Source: Tridacna crocea
Taxonomy: Eukaryota; Mollusca; Bivalvia; Cardiida; Cardiidae
NCBI GenBank assembly: GCA_943736015.1
Contig: OX031070.1
Location: 38,928,173-38,992,172 of the forward strand
Reading direction: 5' to 3'
DNA length: 64,000 nt
Below, piece by piece: positions 62,658 to 64,000 of this stretch (its first letter is position 1; each line of letters starts with the position of its first letter). The position numbers and the translations under genes are program-made. The notes under the pieces were generated by a model. It saw nothing but the letters and a program-made list of their open reading frames with translations, made no database searches and was not told where the DNA came from.

Positions 62658-62885
62658 TTAACCCTTTCCCAAACGATAAACTTTTGGACTAGACCAAATT
62701 GAAAGCATTTGCAGACGACAATTCAACTCTTGCTGAAAAGATGATTTCTGTCTCTGATAGGGTAGAAAACGTTGTGGGAAAAGGAGAAAATGCTGGTTAC
62801 CAGCATTTTCTCCTTTTCCCATAATGTTTCCAAAGGCTACTATTCCAGACCCGTAAAAACCAGGGATTGTATGGGAAAGGGTTAA
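62658..62885 (+). mobile_element. Family A hairpin MITE, copy 41
   Basis: Exactly 228 bp, both TTAA. Termini CCCTTTCCCAAACG and TATGGGAAAGGG. By eye about 10 differences from copy 14, spread along the element. Hairpin changes GAAAACGTTG and CCCATAATG are unpaired. Confidence 0.94.
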
Positions 62886-63427
62886 GCTAGGTTTGAATTT
62901 TAAAAAAATTGCCAGCGACTTAGTCTGGGGCCGACATCACAATGAAAGGCTGTCATCTTTACAATAACTTCCATACTTTTAAACGGTTTGATTAAACTTT
63001 AATTGCATTTCAACCCATGCTTCCTTCACTTTCGGCAGTTATTGTTACTTTAAGAAATGGAAATTTTCATGCCGAACCGAATAGCTGAAATATGAAGTAT
63101 CCACTTTGATATGTAACAAAGTAACAGAGGTCTCATTGTAATCATAGATCTACGAATGCAATAGTCCATTAAATGTTAATATTGTACTGCAAAGAAATTT
63201 CTTGTGATCTGATTGGATAATATGCCCAGAACATATATATTATGCGCACTGGGAAAACCAACGCATAGGCAGTTTCCCTTTCGGGAGCCCCGTATACATG
63301 ACTACACTGTCAAAGCAAGTATCCAAATGGCGGCATCGATCAAGATTAACATCAAGATTATGCGCTAACCTGCACGTTTTAGCACGTATCACCAAGGTTT
63401 CAGGGACGTCTTCAGTGTCGTCATTTC
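62886..63427. other. No supported feature
   Basis: Spacer. A weak F-like phrase ATCAAGATTAACATCAAGATT lies at 63338. No coding evidence. Confidence 0.4.
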
Positions 63428-63710
63428 CCAGTGACATCAATTTTCATTGAAATGGGGCACTCTGAAGTGAAATTCTACTTCGTCACCGTACTTATTTTTC
63501 TAAACCAAAAAAAACCAGGTAAAATTCCATTAACAAACGTTGGAGTGGTAAAACTTTGCAGTATAATAAATTCGTTGCACGGTCAGGTAGCAGGGGACTT
63601 GGAAACTTGTTCACGGCTGGGGTGGTTCATGCCTTCGGCTCGGGGCGACATGATTCACCACAACAGTGAACAAGTTTCCAAGTCCCCTGCTACTTGACCG
63701 TTTACAACTA
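63428..63710 (-). mobile_element. Family M repeat, copy 2 (reverse)
   Basis: The 120-bp hairpin at about 63588-63703 pairs GGTCAGGTAGCAGGGGACTT with AAGTCCCCTGCTACTTGACC and GAAACTTGTTCAC with GTGAACAAGTTTC. The left part (GAAGTGAAATTCTACTTCGT, AACGTTGGAGTGGTAAAACT) is the reverse of copy 1's right part. Confidence 0.8.
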
Positions 63711-64000
63711 ATACAATTGTGCTGAACACATTACAAGCTAAATTCACACACACGAATCATGCTCTGGGAAATCATGCGGTAGGGTGGTCCTTTGAAGTGC
63801 AGTAAATTGACCAATAGAAGAAAAATCCGTCCACACAAGCCTGCTCTACGTACTCAGGTTGACGTAGGTTTGAATCTTTTTTTCCCAAATGCATAGAACC
63901 CCCTTTTCACATGTTTAAAACTCGCATTCTTTGGGGGTTCTTTTTCCGATTATAATGTCGATCAAAAAGCGAAATGAAATCAACCCTATATACCTACAAA
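63711..64000. other. No supported feature
   Basis: Window end. Nothing recognised. Confidence 0.3.

Overview
The window is a gene-poor, AT-rich stretch of animal nuclear DNA. It contains tRNA-headed SINEs, a CR1/Jockey-group LINE, many hairpin-bearing MITEs, GACA and GACG microsatellites and minisatellites, and no bacterial gene organisation. This mix fits a lophotrochozoan, most likely a bivalve mollusc; that assignment is inference and cannot be proved from the window. I found no convincing host exon, rRNA, functional tRNA or CRISPR. The only long open frame is the 1160-codon protein of a non-LTR retrotransposon (minus strand, 36512-39994). It carries an N-terminal 2A-like motif, an APE-type endonuclease and a reverse transcriptase, and looks uninterrupted.

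Most of the rest is dispersed repeats, which I sorted by eye into lettered families (the letters are mine). Family A is about 228 bp, bounded by TTAA, has termini related to CCCTTTCCCAAAC or CTCTTTACCAAAC, and has a 67-bp hairpin core; at least 40 copies, fragments included, lie across the window. B (about 450 bp, hairpin core) has 4 copies plus a fragment. D (about 260 bp) has two internal GC-rich hairpins. E (about 67 bp) is a lone hairpin. F is built on a motif resembling GATCAGACTGCAC and its inverse, and is tandem at 31.8-32.3 kb. G (about 345 bp) has 5 copies plus a fragment. H has ends resembling GGGCCCGTATTCAYMAAC. I (538 bp) is TTAA-bounded. J (about 380 bp) has ends resembling AAGGTAAGACYTGTGTAAT. 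N (about 405 bp) has long terminal inverted repeats and 9-bp target duplications. L, M, O, P, Q, R, T and U are minor families.

Layout: 0-9 kb is sparse, with J, K, H, G, A and B. 9-20 kb is dense, with the three N copies, nested D/U, A tandems and a GATACGRCATCTG-type minisatellite. 20-27 kb is mostly unrecognised apart from a 31-bp tandem repeat at 26.8 kb. 27-36 kb holds nested A/O and A/P insertions, the F satellite, a 290-bp near-perfect palindrome and SINEs. 36-40.2 kb is the LINE. 40-46 kb is sparse with two diverged tandem duplications. 46-52.3 kb is dense again (SINE with target duplication, A, D, G, T, O). 52.3-64 kb is sparse, with old A copies at 56.8-58 kb, J, E, B, Q, A and M.

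The shared theme is that many unrelated families carry long hairpins. In several of them the two arms carry the same substitutions in individual copies, so the arms appear to change together. Nothing in the window looks like a multigene system; the interest lies in the hairpin elements and in the LINE.
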